Shown here: one piece after another, positions 33,155 to 42,358 of the stretch
Layout: every line of letters starts with the position of its first letter
Position numbering within the stretch: position 1 is the first letter of the stretch
Assembly (NCBI GenBank): GCA_964343835.1
Contig: CAYFKR010000011.1
Span: 1 to 64,000 of the forward strand
Reading direction: 5' to 3'
DNA: 64,000 nt
Source of the DNA: CALEMW01 sp964343835
Lineage (GTDB): Bacteria; Krumholzibacteriota; Krumholzibacteriia; LZORAL124-64-63
Program-made: the position numbers and the translations under genes
Notes under the pieces: generated by a model
The model's input: the letters and a program-made list of their open reading frames with translations, nothing else
What the model was told of the DNA's origin: nothing
The model's database searches: none

Positions 33155-34549
33155 ATGCGCCGCATCCCCGCACTCGTTCTGATCGCCCTGTTGCTCTCCG
33201 CGACGGCGGCCCTCGCCTCGTCCCAGGCTCCCGCCGATTCCCCCGAGCCCCCCGCCGACGCCATGGATCGCATCCTGGATGAGGTGCGCGTCGACGACCA
33301 CCCCGTGGATCGCCTCCGGGAACTCTGCGACGTCATCGGCCCGCGCCTGAGCGGTTCGGAGAACATGGACCGCGGCATCGCCTGGGCCGTGGAGTATCTG
33401 CGCGCCTACGGTCTGGACGACGTGCGCGAGGAACCCGTCATGGTGCCCCACTGGGAGCGCGGCAAGGAGAGCGCCGAGGTGATCGAGCCCTGGCCCATGC
33501 CCCTGGCCATGAGCGGGCTTGGCGGTTCGGTGGGCACGCCTCCCGGCGGCATCGAAGCCGACGTGATGGTCGTCACCGACTTCGACGAGCTGGAAGCCCG
33601 CGCCGACGAGGCCCGCGGCCGCATCGTGCTCTTCAACCCGCCCTGGCAGGGCTACGGACCGACGGTGCAGTACCGCGTGCGCGGCGCCGACGCCGCCGCC
33701 CGCCACGGCGCTGTGGCCTGCCTGATCCGCTCGGTGACCCACGCCGACCGCGGCGCGCCCCATACGGGCGTGATGCGCTACGCCGGCGACGACACCATCC
33801 CCCGCATCCCCGCCGCCGCCATCACCGTGGCCGACGCCGCCCGTCTCGAGCGGCAGCATCGCCGCGGCCTGCCGGTGCGCGTGCGCCTGGAGATGGGCGC
33901 GCAGTGGCACCCCGACGTACAGCAGGCCAACGTGGTGGCCGACCTGATCGGCCGCGAGAAGCCCGACGAGATCGTGCTCGTGAGCGGCCACTTCGACTCC
34001 TGGGACGTGGGCTGCGGTGCCCACGACGACGGCGCCGCCTGCATCATGGCCATGGAAGTGGCCCGCCAGCTCGTGAAAATGGACCTGCGGCCGCGCCGCA
34101 CCGTGCGCGTGGTCCTGTGGATCGACGAGGAGATGACCCAGACCGGCGCCAAAGCCTACATGGCCGCCCACGCCGACGAGATCGACAAGCACGTGGTGGC
34201 CATCGAGAGCGACAGCGGCTGTTTCGCGCCGGCGGGCTGGAGTGTGCGGGGCAGCGACGAGGCCCTGGCCGAGGTGTCGCGGCTCGCAGCGGAGCTTGAG
34301 AGCCTGGGCGCCGGGAGCGCGCGGCCGGGGTGGGCCGGCGTGGACGTCAGGCCGCTGAACGAGGCCGGCGTGCCGGGCATCGGCCACCGGGTGCACAACG
34401 AGGACTACTTCCTCTACCACCACAGCGCCGACGACACCTTCGACAAGGTGGACCCGGAGGACTTGAAGGCCAACGCCGCGGTGTTGACGGCGCTGGTTTG
34501 GATGTTGGCGGAGATGGAGGGGGAGTTGCCGCGGGCTTCCGTGGACTGA
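33155..34549 (+). CDS. secreted M28-family metallopeptidase
   Basis: A protein of 464 residues. Signal peptide about 1-21 (ALA-SS). A PA-like insert (about 110-235) splits the fold as in aminopeptidases of this class. Zinc and catalytic residues: SGHFDSWDVG (His), GAHDDGAACI (Asp bridge), WIDEEMTQTGA (catalytic Glu plus Glu ligand), IESDSG (Asp) and YFLYHHSADDTFD (last His). All are present, so it should be active as a periplasmic or secreted aminopeptidase or carboxypeptidase. AGGAGG precedes the ATG by 5 bases. A hairpin follows the stop. Confidence 0.9.
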   Translation: MRRIPALVLIALLLSATAALASSQAPADSPEPPADAMDRILDEVRVDDHPVDRLRELCDVIGPRLSGSENMDRGIAWAVEYLRAYGLDDVREEPVMVPHWERGKESAEVIEPWPMPLAMSGLGGSVGTPPGGIEADVMVVTDFDELEARADEARGRIVLFNPPWQGYGPTVQYRVRGADAAARHGAVACLIRSVTHADRGAPHTGVMRYAGDDTIPRIPAAAITVADAARLERQHRRGLPVRVRLEMGAQWHPDVQQANVVADLIGREKPDEIVLVSGHFDSWDVGCGAHDDGAACIMAMEVARQLVKMDLRPRRTVRVVLWIDEEMTQTGAKAYMAAHADEIDKHVVAIESDSGCFAPAGWSVRGSDEALAEVSRLAAELESLGAGSARPGWAGVDVRPLNEAGVPGIGHRVHNEDYFLYHHSADDTFDKVDPEDLKANAAVLTALVWMLAEMEGELPRASVD

Positions 34550-34570
34550 TCTCCTGTCCGTGACGATACG

Positions 34571-34603
34571 AGGCGGCCCCGGAAACCGGGGCCGCCTCTC
34601 CTG
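34571..34603. terminator. bidirectional terminator hairpin between convergent genes
   Basis: Perfect 12-bp stem AGGCGGCCCCGG/CCGGGGCCGCCT with loop AAA (34571-34597), then CTCCTGT; no long U run. It lies between the M28 peptidase gene and the secreted-protein gene that ends at 34649. Confidence 0.65.
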
Positions 34604-34648
34604 TACCATCGTTCGCGACTTCTCGCCCTTGAAGCACGGGAACGAGCA

Positions 34649-35383
34649 CTAGCGGTACAGATCCTTCACCGCGCTCCAGCTCAGGTCCTCGTTGGAAACG
34701 GCGGGACCCTGCCACTCGAGGCGGATGTTGTCCGCACCCACGTCGAACGACGTGATGATCCCGAAGAAATCCGGGTGGATGTGCCAGATCTCGATGACGT
34801 TGATGTCCGAGATGACCTCCTGCCAGGTCCTGTCCGAGGGGAAGATGGAGTTGCCGCTCCAATAGGAGCCGCCCTGCCAGCCCTCCGGCAGTTCGCCGGG
34901 GGCGCCGACGAAGCTGCTGGGAATCGCGAAGTCATAGTGGGTCCAGCCGGTCCCGGGGCCCGGGCAGTAGCTGCCGGCACCATAATAGGGATCGGGATAG
35001 ACGTAGACATCGTCCTCGATGTTCGCCGTGCCCATGGTGTTCCGGAACAGCGGCGTCAGGTTGTAGATGTGGAACCACTCGGTTCCGGCTGCGATGGTCT
35101 GCAGGTCGAAGCTGATCCCGCTCACCCCGGCAGCGACGTAGTCTCCGGTCCAGCCTTCGGCATCGTAGCCGCACTGCAGGATCGGGGCGAAGGAGTCGAT
35201 CCCGTTGTTGTGCAGCCAGGCGCTCGGGTTGCCGCCGGAGGGCTCCACGATGTCGGGGACCATCACGTTGTAGGTCCAGTCGCCGTTGTTCGAGCCGCCC
35301 TCGAAATCGGCCAAGACATAACCCTGGGCTGCGGCGCCACTGGCGAGCCCCAGCAGCAGCATCATGATCGTAACGAGTCTCAT
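34649..35383 (-). CDS. secreted protein of unknown function, likely target of the adjacent two-component system
   Basis: A protein of 244 residues. Signal peptide 1-19 (ASGAAAQ). The rest looks like a carbohydrate-binding-type jelly roll: YVLADFEGGSNNGDWTYN at the start, DFAIPSSFVGAPGELPEGWQ in the middle, and FDVGADNIRLEWQG near the end. I know no function for it. AAGGAG lies 7-8 bases before the ATG. A DosR-like half-palindrome (35461-35478) identical in core to the one between the regulator and kinase genes stands 78-95 bases upstream, so this gene may be controlled by that pair. Confidence 0.7.
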   Translation of the reverse strand: MRLVTIMMLLLGLASGAAAQGYVLADFEGGSNNGDWTYNVMVPDIVEPSGGNPSAWLHNNGIDSFAPILQCGYDAEGWTGDYVAAGVSGISFDLQTIAAGTEWFHIYNLTPLFRNTMGTANIEDDVYVYPDPYYGAGSYCPGPGTGWTHYDFAIPSSFVGAPGELPEGWQGGSYWSGNSIFPSDRTWQEVISDINVIEIWHIHPDFFGIITSFDVGADNIRLEWQGPAVSNEDLSWSAVKDLYR

Positions 35384-35437
35384 GGTCCATCTCCTTGGTG
35401 GTTGCGGTGGTCTCCGATGCCTCACGGATACAAGAAT

Positions 35438-35457
35438 CCCGCTTCCTGGGAAGCGGG
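35438..35457. repeat. perfect hairpin in the upstream region of the secreted-protein gene
   Basis: CCCGCTTCC-TG-GGAAGCGGG, a perfect 9-bp inverted repeat, lies between the DosR-like site and the presumed -10 region. It could be the terminator of the regulator gene read on the minus strand (followed there by ATTCTTGT) or an attenuator. Confidence 0.45.
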
Positions 35458-35460
35458 ACA

Positions 35461-35478
35461 ATTGGACCTTGGTCCCAT
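35461..35478. promoter_or_regulatory. DosR/FixJ-like operator, second copy
   Basis: ATTGGACC-TT-GGTCCCAT: the right half is identical to the palindrome at 36531-36556 and the left half differs at one base. It lies just after the response-regulator stop (35507) and upstream of the 34649-35383 gene. Confidence 0.55.
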
Positions 35479-35506
35479 AAGGATCAAGTCGCTGCATTGT
35501 TATAAT

Positions 35507-36490
35507 TTACAGCAATTCATCATCCGCTGGACCCTCGATTCCTATCCGCTCGGCCATGCGAACGAGGTCGGCAAGGGACTCGGCGCCCATCTTCCTCATG
35601 ACACGAGCCCGGTGGACCTTGATGGTCTTCTCGGCCGTACCGAGGTCGTAGGCGATCTGCTTGTTCAGCATACCCTTCACGACACGCTCGAAGACCTCCC
35701 GCTCGCGCGGGGACAGGTCGGCCAGATGTTCCCTGATGTCCTGGTCGCGCAACCTGTCGGCCCTCAGGCACCGGTGATAGCGGAGAGCGCGCTCCACGGA
35801 GTCGATCAGGTCCTGATCGTTGAACGGCTTGGGCAGGAAGTCGACGGCACCTTCCTTCATGGCCTGGACGGCCGTCTCCACGTCCCCATGACCTGTGATG
35901 AAGATGATGGGAAGATCGGAGCCCAGACTCGCCAGCTCCTTCTGCAGGTCGAGACCACTCATGCGGGGCATGCGGATATCGAGGATCACGCATGCGGGGT
36001 GGGCATCGGGACGTTCATCCAGGAACTGGACTGCGGTGGGATAGGCTACGACATCGTAATACAACGACCGGAAGAGACGTGTCAGCGCCTTCCTCACGGA
36101 TGGATTGTCGTCCACGACGAAGATCGTGCCCTGTGAGACGGACATATCCCCCCCTTCGTATTGCACCTGGGCTTCCGACCGGGCTCGATCCGTCTCGGTC
36201 GCCGCCGGGATCCCGAGCGCGGCCCAGCGCACTCGCACCATGGTATCATAGAGGTCGCGGATTCCCGCATCCGTCTCCCCCAGGATCAGTTCCGCCTCCT
36301 CCCCGAGAACCCCGTGACGTTCCAACAGGGTTCCGATCCCATCGACGCAGCGACGCAGATCCGTGACCGTGCTCCCCATGCGAAAGACCTGGATCGACAG
36401 GATCTCGCGGATGACTTCGAGCCCGGGTGGTTCCGACGGTTGCATCCGACTTCGCACGGCATCTCTTCCGGATAGCGTCTGCTGGGTCAT
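35507..36490 (-). CDS. FixJ/LuxR-type response regulator
   Basis: Up to 327 residues. A receiver domain (about 118-235) has FVVDDNPSVRK, VILDIRMPRMSGLD (phosphorylated Asp), IFITGHGD and FLPKPF. A C-terminal LuxR helix-turn-helix (about 260-320) has LSPREREVFERVVKGMLNKQ and TAEKTIKVHRARVMRKM, the FixJ subgroup. The first 115 residues are an extra helical segment, unusual for FixJ; the start may instead be the ATG at 36145 (MSVSQGTIF), which has AAGGGG 5 bases upstream and would give a normal 212-residue protein. The kinase is divergent. A palindrome between the two starts fits autoregulation. Confidence 0.88.
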   Translation of the reverse strand: MTQQTLSGRDAVRSRMQPSEPPGLEVIREILSIQVFRMGSTVTDLRRCVDGIGTLLERHGVLGEEAELILGETDAGIRDLYDTMVRVRWAALGIPAATETDRARSEAQVQYEGGDMSVSQGTIFVVDDNPSVRKALTRLFRSLYYDVVAYPTAVQFLDERPDAHPACVILDIRMPRMSGLDLQKELASLGSDLPIIFITGHGDVETAVQAMKEGAVDFLPKPFNDQDLIDSVERALRYHRCLRADRLRDQDIREHLADLSPREREVFERVVKGMLNKQIAYDLGTAEKTIKVHRARVMRKMGAESLADLVRMAERIGIEGPADDELL

Positions 36491-36530
36491 GTTAGGATGG
36501 ACATGAAGCTAAACCACGGTCTCCGATCTC

Positions 36531-36556
36531 TTCAATGGGACCAAGGTCCCATTGAA
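36531..36556. promoter_or_regulatory. DosR/FixJ-like palindromic operator between the divergent regulator and kinase genes
   Basis: TTCAATGGGACC-AA-GGTCCCATTGAA is a perfect 12-bp inverted repeat with a 2-base centre. The GGGAC-N-N-GTCCC core resembles boxes of NarL/FixJ-family regulators such as the mycobacterial DosR box. It is 40 bases upstream of the regulator's first ATG and 30 bases upstream of the kinase ATG. Confidence 0.75.
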
Positions 36557-36586
36557 CCTCGGCCGCTCCGATAGGATGGTGACGCC

Positions 36587-38608
36587 ATGTCGATCCTGCT
36601 GTTCGTCATCCTCTTGCTGATTCCGGCCTCTTCGCTCGCCGTGTTCGAGGCCGACTCCATGGCCGTCGAGGCCACCCTCTCCCGTATGCCCGCCGGGGAA
36701 CGACTGGAATTCCTGGCCGACACGGTCCAGAGGACCATGCGCAATGATCCCAGGCTTGCCCTGGCCATCGCCAGGCGATCCCGGGATGAGGCCATGGCAC
36801 TCGGCGACGATCGGGCTCTCCTGATGGCCTGGCGGAACTGCGGCGTGGCCAACTACTACCTGGGGGACTATCGGGACGCCCTCCGGAGCTACGAGGAGGC
36901 CATGGCGATCTCGGAGGACCTCGCGGACACCTCGATGATCACCAACACGACCATCAACATCGGCGTCCTCTATTTCGTCTGGGGCGAGCACGATCTGGCC
37001 CTGGAATACTACCTCCGGGCCCTCGACTTCGCGTCGTTCCTCGGCCACGAAGAGGGTCTTGCGAACATCTACAACAACGTCGCGGCGGTCCACCACACCG
37101 CCGAACGCTACGATGCGGCACTCGAGTACTACGAGCTCGCCGAGGAGCTCTACAGATCCACCGGAAACGAGACCTACGAGGCCAGCACACTCAACAATAT
37201 CGGTCTGGTCCAGCACGAGCTCGAGAACTACGACGCCGCATCGACGACCCTGCTGCACGCTCTGGATATCGAGCGCAGGATGAAAGACCGACCAGGCGAG
37301 GCCCTGTCCCTCAACAACCTGGGCATGGTCCGGGAAAAGCAGGGCAGGCGCGACGAGGCACGACGCCTCTACGAGGAAGCTCTGGCCATCCGTCGCGAAC
37401 TAGAGGACCGGCAGGGCGAGTCCGTCAGCCTCCACCTGCTCGGATCCGCCCTTGTCGCGGAGGGGCAGACCGCCGAGGGCATCGCACTGCTCGAGGAGGC
37501 CCTTGCCATAGCTCGGGAGCTGGAGGTCCGGGAACTCGTCCGCGACGACCTGTTGGCTTTGTCCAACGCCTGGGAGGCAAGTGGCAGACACGACCTCGCA
37601 TTCGAATTCTACAAGGAGTACAAGGACGCCCACGACAGGATCTTCGATGAAATGCGGACGCGGCAGATGGCCGCCGCCGAAGCCGGATTCGAATTGGACC
37701 TGAAGGATCGGGAGATCGTGAGCCTGAAGCGAGAAGCCGAGTTCGAGGCATCGCGTCGCCGCCTCTTCCTGTTGGCTGCCGGACTCCTGACCGTGATCCT
37801 GGCCCTCCTCTGGAACCGATACCGCTATCAGAAACACGCGCACTACCAGATCCTGGCCAAGAACGAGGCCCTCGAGAAGGCGCATCGGGAATTGGAGAAG
37901 GCGGCCCGTGAGGAGCTGGCCCACGTCACGCGCGTCTCCACGATGGGGGAATTGACCGCGGCGTTCGCCCATGAGCTGAACCAGCCTTTGACCGCCATCA
38001 AGGCCAACGCCCGCACCGCCCGGAACATGCTCGGCGTAGACACGAGCGGAGCTGCCGAGATCGCCGACGCGCTGTTCGACATCCGCGAGGATGCGGAGCG
38101 GGCTCGGGAGATCATCACCCGCCTGCGTGAGATGATCCGGAAAGGCGGGGAGCGACGCGAAAACCACGATCTACGCGACATCGTCCGGACGGCCGCCGGG
38201 TTCATGACCAGCCGGGCTCAGGCCCAGGATGTCGATATCGAGCTGGTATGTCCCGACGAGGGTGTTCCGATATTATGCGACCACATCCAGCTCCAGCAGG
38301 TCGTCATCAACCTCGTCCAGAACTCGCTGGCGGCCATGGAGCCGGTCGGCGCCGGCCGCATCATCGTCCGCGTCGAACCGTCGGTCGACGGAGCCTGCGA
38401 ATTCCGGGTCGCCGATCAGGGCCCCGAGATCCCTCCCGAGATCCTGTCCGACATGTTCCACCCGTTCTTCACAACCAAAACGACGGGATTGGGTATGGGG
38501 CTTCCGATCTGCCGCACGATCATCGAGGCCCATGGCGGCGGCATCGAAGTCGAGGCCGTGAAGTGCGGTGGACTCGTCGTGATCTGCACGATCCCGACCG
38601 CAGTCTGA
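36587..38608 (+). CDS. TPR-sensor histidine kinase
   Basis: A protein of 673 residues. Hydrophobic start (about 1-18), then a periplasmic region of seven or so tetratricopeptide repeats (about 70-375; YLGDYRDALRSYEEAMAI, ERYDAALEYYELAEELY, GRRDEARRLYEEALAI). A coiled coil and one membrane segment (about 390-408) follow. A kinase core then has the H-box AFAHELNQPLTAIKANA, the N-box VVINLVQNSLAAM and the G-boxes (VADQGPEIPP, GLGMGLPICR). Tetratricopeptide-sensing kinases of this layout probably read a protein partner. Divergent from the FixJ-type regulator, the likely phosphate acceptor. Confidence 0.92.
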   Translation: MSILLFVILLLIPASSLAVFEADSMAVEATLSRMPAGERLEFLADTVQRTMRNDPRLALAIARRSRDEAMALGDDRALLMAWRNCGVANYYLGDYRDALRSYEEAMAISEDLADTSMITNTTINIGVLYFVWGEHDLALEYYLRALDFASFLGHEEGLANIYNNVAAVHHTAERYDAALEYYELAEELYRSTGNETYEASTLNNIGLVQHELENYDAASTTLLHALDIERRMKDRPGEALSLNNLGMVREKQGRRDEARRLYEEALAIRRELEDRQGESVSLHLLGSALVAEGQTAEGIALLEEALAIARELEVRELVRDDLLALSNAWEASGRHDLAFEFYKEYKDAHDRIFDEMRTRQMAAAEAGFELDLKDREIVSLKREAEFEASRRRLFLLAAGLLTVILALLWNRYRYQKHAHYQILAKNEALEKAHRELEKAAREELAHVTRVSTMGELTAAFAHELNQPLTAIKANARTARNMLGVDTSGAAEIADALFDIREDAERAREIITRLREMIRKGGERRENHDLRDIVRTAAGFMTSRAQAQDVDIELVCPDEGVPILCDHIQLQQVVINLVQNSLAAMEPVGAGRIIVRVEPSVDGACEFRVADQGPEIPPEILSDMFHPFFTTKTTGLGMGLPICRTIIEAHGGGIEVEAVKCGGLVVICTIPTAV

Positions 38609-38736
38609 CCTGCAGCGCGCTTTCCCTTTCGTGAATAATCCATGAACCCATTATCCCTTCTTGTCAGCCCCTCCCCCCTCCCTCTAATCTCCTTTCAATC
38701 GCCTAGGAGAAAGCTCTCTCAGACAGGAGGTCCAGC

Positions 38737-41700
38737 ATGCGCGCACCCTCTCGCATCGTGCTCGCATCCCTCGCCCTGGCCGCACTGCTTTTTGCCGGCT
38801 GCACCCAGGAATCCGACTCCCTCACCGGCCCCCACGCCGCGACGCCTTCGGCCGAAAAAGGGATACCTGCCGGCTACTACGACACGGTGGACGAGACGAA
38901 CGCCACGACCCTGCGCACGACCCTCCACGCCGCCATCGACGACCACACAAGGATCCCCTACACATCGTCCGCGACGGACACGTGGAACGTCCTCGAGTCC
39001 GCCGACCAGGATCCCCTGGACTCCGGCCGCGTGCTCGACGTCTACATGAACGAGAGCTACATCAAGCACGGCGCCGGCAACACGGACTACAACCGTGAAC
39101 ACAGCTGGCCCAAGAGCTACGGCTTTCCCAACGACGGCTCCTCCAACTACCCCTACACCGACTGCCATCACCTCTTCATCAGCAACGACAGCCGCAACTC
39201 GTCCCGCTCCAACAAGCCGTACGGCACCGCCGGCGGCTCGGGTACCGAGTACGTGACGGTGTTCTACAACGGCGTGGGCGGCGGCAGCGGCGTCTATCCC
39301 GGCTGGTCCAACTGGGCCGATACCACCTATTGGGAGACGTGGATGGATCGCCGCGGCGACGTGGCCCGCGCCATGTTCTACATGGACGTGCGCTACGAGG
39401 GCGGCTCCCACGGCGGCACCGGCCACTCGGAGCCCGACCTGATCCTCACGGACAACCTGACGCTCATCGAGAACTCCAACACCGGCTCCAACGAGTCGGT
39501 GGCCTACATGGGCATGCTGGCCGTGCTGCTGCAGTGGCACGCCGACGACCCCGTGGACGCCAAGGAGCAGGCCCGCAACGACGCCGTCTACGCCCACCAG
39601 GGCAACCGCAACCCCTTCATCGACCATCCCGAGTGGGTGGACTGCCTGTTCAACGACACCTGCGGCGGCGGCGGCGACACCACGCCCCCCGCAGCCCCGA
39701 CCGGCCTGACCGCCACCGGCGGCGACGGCACCGTGGGCCTGGACTGGGCCGACAACGGCGAGGGCGACCTCTCCCACTACACCGTCTACCGCGCCACGGC
39801 CTCCGGCGGCCCCTACGGCAGCCTGGGCAACGTGGGCGTCAGCGCCTTCACAGACAACGCGGTGACCAACGGCACGACCTACTACTACGTGGTTACCGCC
39901 AGCGACGCCTCGTCCAACGAGTCCGGCCAGAGCGCCGAGGCCTCGGCCACGCCCCAGGGCGGCGGTGGCGGCGGCGGCGATCCCGTGGCCTGGATCAACG
40001 AGTTCCACTACGACAACTCCGGCGGCGACGTCGGCGAGTTCGTGGAGATCGCCGGCACGGCGGGCCTGAGCCTGAGCGGCTGGTCCGTGGTGGGCTACAA
40101 CGGCAACGGCGGCGGCTCCTACAAGACCGTGAACCTGAGCGGTTCGTTCGCCGATCAGCAGGGCGGTTTCGGCACCCTATCGTTCGCCTTCACGAGCATG
40201 CAGAACGGCGCGCCCGACGGCCTGGCACTCATCGACGGCACCGGCTCCGTGGTGCAGTTCCTGAGCTACGAGGGCTCCTTCACCGCCACCGACGGTCCGG
40301 CGAACGGCACCGCCTCGGTGAATGTGGGCGTGTCCGAGACGTCGTCCACCGCCGCGGGCTTCTCCCTGCAGCTCGCCGGCACCGGATCCGTCTACGCCGA
40401 CTTCACCTGGCAGTCGCCCCAGGCCGACACCCCCGGCCAGCCCAACACGGGCCAGACCTTCAGCGGCGGCGCTCCGGTGAACCAGGCCCCGACGGCCAAC
40501 GCCAACGGCCCCTACGCGGCCGAGACCGCCAACGCCATCGCCTTCTCGTCCGCCGGTTCGTCGGACTCCGACGGCACCATCACGTCGTACCTTTGGGACT
40601 TCGGCGACGGCAACACCAGCACCGCCGCCAACCCGTCCCACACCTACGCCGCGGCGGGCGGATACACCGTGACGCTGACCGTCACCGACAACGAGGGCGC
40701 TACGGGCAACGACACCGCGACGGCCACCGTCAGCGACCCGAATGCCGCCCCGACGGCCTTGGTCAACGGTCCGTACAGCGGCGACGAGGACACCGCGATC
40801 GCCTTCTCGTCCGCCGGTTCGACGGACTCGGACGGCACGATCACGACGTACGCCTGGACCTTCGGCGACGGCGGCACCAGTTCCGCCGCCAACCCGTCGT
40901 ACACCTACGCGGACCCGGGCACCTACACCGTGACCCTGACCGTGACGGACAACGACGGCGCCACCGACCAGGCGTCGACCTCGGCGACCATCGCCAACGT
41001 CAACATCGCGCCGACGGCCGTGGCCAACGGTCCGTACACCGGTCAGACCGGTCAGGACGTGGCCTTTTCTTCGGCCGGCTCGTCCGATTCCGACGGTACC
41101 ATCACCTCGTACTCCTGGGACTTCGGCGACGGTGGCTCCGCCACCACCGCGAATCCCACGTACGCCTACGCCACCGCCAGCACCTACACGGTGACCCTGA
41201 CGGTGACGGACAACGAGGGCGCCACGGACACGGCCACGACCTCCGCGACCATCGACGACGCGCCGGTCACCGGCGACGCCGACGTGTGGATCAACGAGTT
41301 CCACTACGACAACGACGGCACCGACACCGGCGAGTTCTTCGAGATCGCCGGCGCCACCGGCACCGACCTCTCCGGCTGGAGCGTGGTGGGCTACAACGGC
41401 AACGGCGGCGTCTCCTACGCCACCGTGAACCTGTCGGGCACCCTGCCGGCGACCATGGGCGGCTTCGGTGTGGCGGCCTTCAACATGGCCGGCATGCAGA
41501 ACGGCTCGCCCGACGGCCTGGCCCTGATCGACGGTACCGGCGCCGTGGTGCAGTTCCTGAGCTACGAGGGCTCCTTCACCGCCGTGGACGGCCCCGCTTC
41601 GGGGTACACATCCACGGACATCGGCGTGAGCGAGGCCTCCACCACGACGATCGGCCACTCTCTGCAGCTCGGAGGCACGGGCTACAGCTATGCCGACTTC

Positions 41701-42243
41701 ACCTGGCAGTCCTCGGCCGCCAACACCTCGGGCGCCGTGAACAACGGCCAGACCCTGGGCGACGGCAGCACGAGCGGCGGCTGGAACGTGATCACCTTCG
41801 ACGACTTCGAGGGCGGCTGGGGCAACTACGTGGACGGCGGCGGCGACTGCTACCTCTACACGAGCGGCACCCGCGCCCACCAGGGCAGCAACGCCGGCGG
41901 CATCCAGGACAACAGCGGCACCCGCTCGTCGTTCACCCACGCCAGCAGCTACGACGTTTCCGGCTACTCCGACCTCGAGGTGGAGTTCTGGTTCTACGCC
42001 AACAGCATGGAGAGCGGCGAGGACTTCTGGGTGCAGTACTGGGACGGCTCCACCTGGAGGACCGTGGCCACGTACGCTCGCGGGTCCGAATTCTCGAACG
42101 GCCAGTTCTACAACGAGGTCGTCTCCATCCCGGCCGGGACCTACTCGTACCCGACCGACGCCAAGCTGCGGTTCCGCTGCGACGCCAGCGGCAACGGCGA
42201 CGACGTGTACATCGACGAGGTGGAGTTCCGCGGGTTCAACTAA
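38737..42243 (+). CDS. large lipoprotein: endonuclease I domain with FN3, lamin-tail and PKD domains
   Basis: A protein of 1168 residues. Lipobox LFAGC (Cys about 22). An endonuclease I domain (about 45-310) shows NREHSWPKSYGFP, YTDCHHLFISNDSRNS and RNPFIDHPEWV, which include the catalytic His and metal-binding Asn. An FN3 domain follows (about 320-405). Next are a lamin-tail domain (about 415-580, WINEFHYDNSGGDVGEF), three PKD domains (about 585-845; each with a WDFGDG or WTFGDG core) and a second lamin-tail domain (about 850-1010). A jelly-roll C-terminal domain ends the protein. AGGAGG lies 6 bases before the ATG. Likely a surface-anchored nuclease that feeds on extracellular DNA. No FlgD-like end. 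Confidence 0.9.
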   Translation: MRAPSRIVLASLALAALLFAGCTQESDSLTGPHAATPSAEKGIPAGYYDTVDETNATTLRTTLHAAIDDHTRIPYTSSATDTWNVLESADQDPLDSGRVLDVYMNESYIKHGAGNTDYNREHSWPKSYGFPNDGSSNYPYTDCHHLFISNDSRNSSRSNKPYGTAGGSGTEYVTVFYNGVGGGSGVYPGWSNWADTTYWETWMDRRGDVARAMFYMDVRYEGGSHGGTGHSEPDLILTDNLTLIENSNTGSNESVAYMGMLAVLLQWHADDPVDAKEQARNDAVYAHQGNRNPFIDHPEWVDCLFNDTCGGGGDTTPPAAPTGLTATGGDGTVGLDWADNGEGDLSHYTVYRATASGGPYGSLGNVGVSAFTDNAVTNGTTYYYVVTASDASSNESGQSAEASATPQGGGGGGGDPVAWINEFHYDNSGGDVGEFVEIAGTAGLSLSGWSVVGYNGNGGGSYKTVNLSGSFADQQGGFGTLSFAFTSMQNGAPDGLALIDGTGSVVQFLSYEGSFTATDGPANGTASVNVGVSETSSTAAGFSLQLAGTGSVYADFTWQSPQADTPGQPNTGQTFSGGAPVNQAPTANANGPYAAETANAIAFSSAGSSDSDGTITSYLWDFGDGNTSTAANPSHTYAAAGGYTVTLTVTDNEGATGNDTATATVSDPNAAPTALVNGPYSGDEDTAIAFSSAGSTDSDGTITTYAWTFGDGGTSSAANPSYTYADPGTYTVTLTVTDNDGATDQASTSATIANVNIAPTAVANGPYTGQTGQDVAFSSAGSSDSDGTITSYSWDFGDGGSATTANPTYAYATASTYTVTLTVTDNEGATDTATTSATIDDAPVTGDADVWINEFHYDNDGTDTGEFFEIAGATGTDLSGWSVVGYNGNGGVSYATVNLSGTLPATMGGFGVAAFNMAGMQNGSPDGLALIDGTGAVVQFLSYEGSFTAVDGPASGYTSTDIGVSEASTTTIGHSLQLGGTGYSYADFTWQSSAANTSGAVNNGQTLGDGSTSGGWNVITFDDFEGGWGNYVDGGGDCYLYTSGTRAHQGSNAGGIQDNSGTRSSFTHASSYDVSGYSDLEVEFWFYANSMESGEDFWVQYWDGSTWRTVATYARGSEFSNGQFYNEVVSIPAGTYSYPTDAKLRFRCDASGNGDDVYIDEVEFRGFN

Positions 42244-42263
42244 CCGCTGACTCCATGACGAAG

Positions 42264-42292
42264 AAGGGGCGGCCTCCGGGCCGCCCCTTTTC
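42264..42292 (+). terminator. strong rho-independent terminator
   Basis: Stem AAGGGGCGGCC/GGCCGCCCCTT with 4-base loop TCCG (42264-42289), then TTTC. It ends the nuclease gene. Confidence 0.85.
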
Positions 42293-42358
42293 GTTGCCGG
42301 TTGACCCGACGCCGCGGTTCACGGCATGCTCCCGGCACCCCGAACCGAGGAGAACGCC

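Noticed and set aside
40490..41270. Repeated DNA in the nuclease gene as a CRISPR-like array.
   Set aside because: The repeats encode three PKD protein domains, vary in sequence and are in frame.
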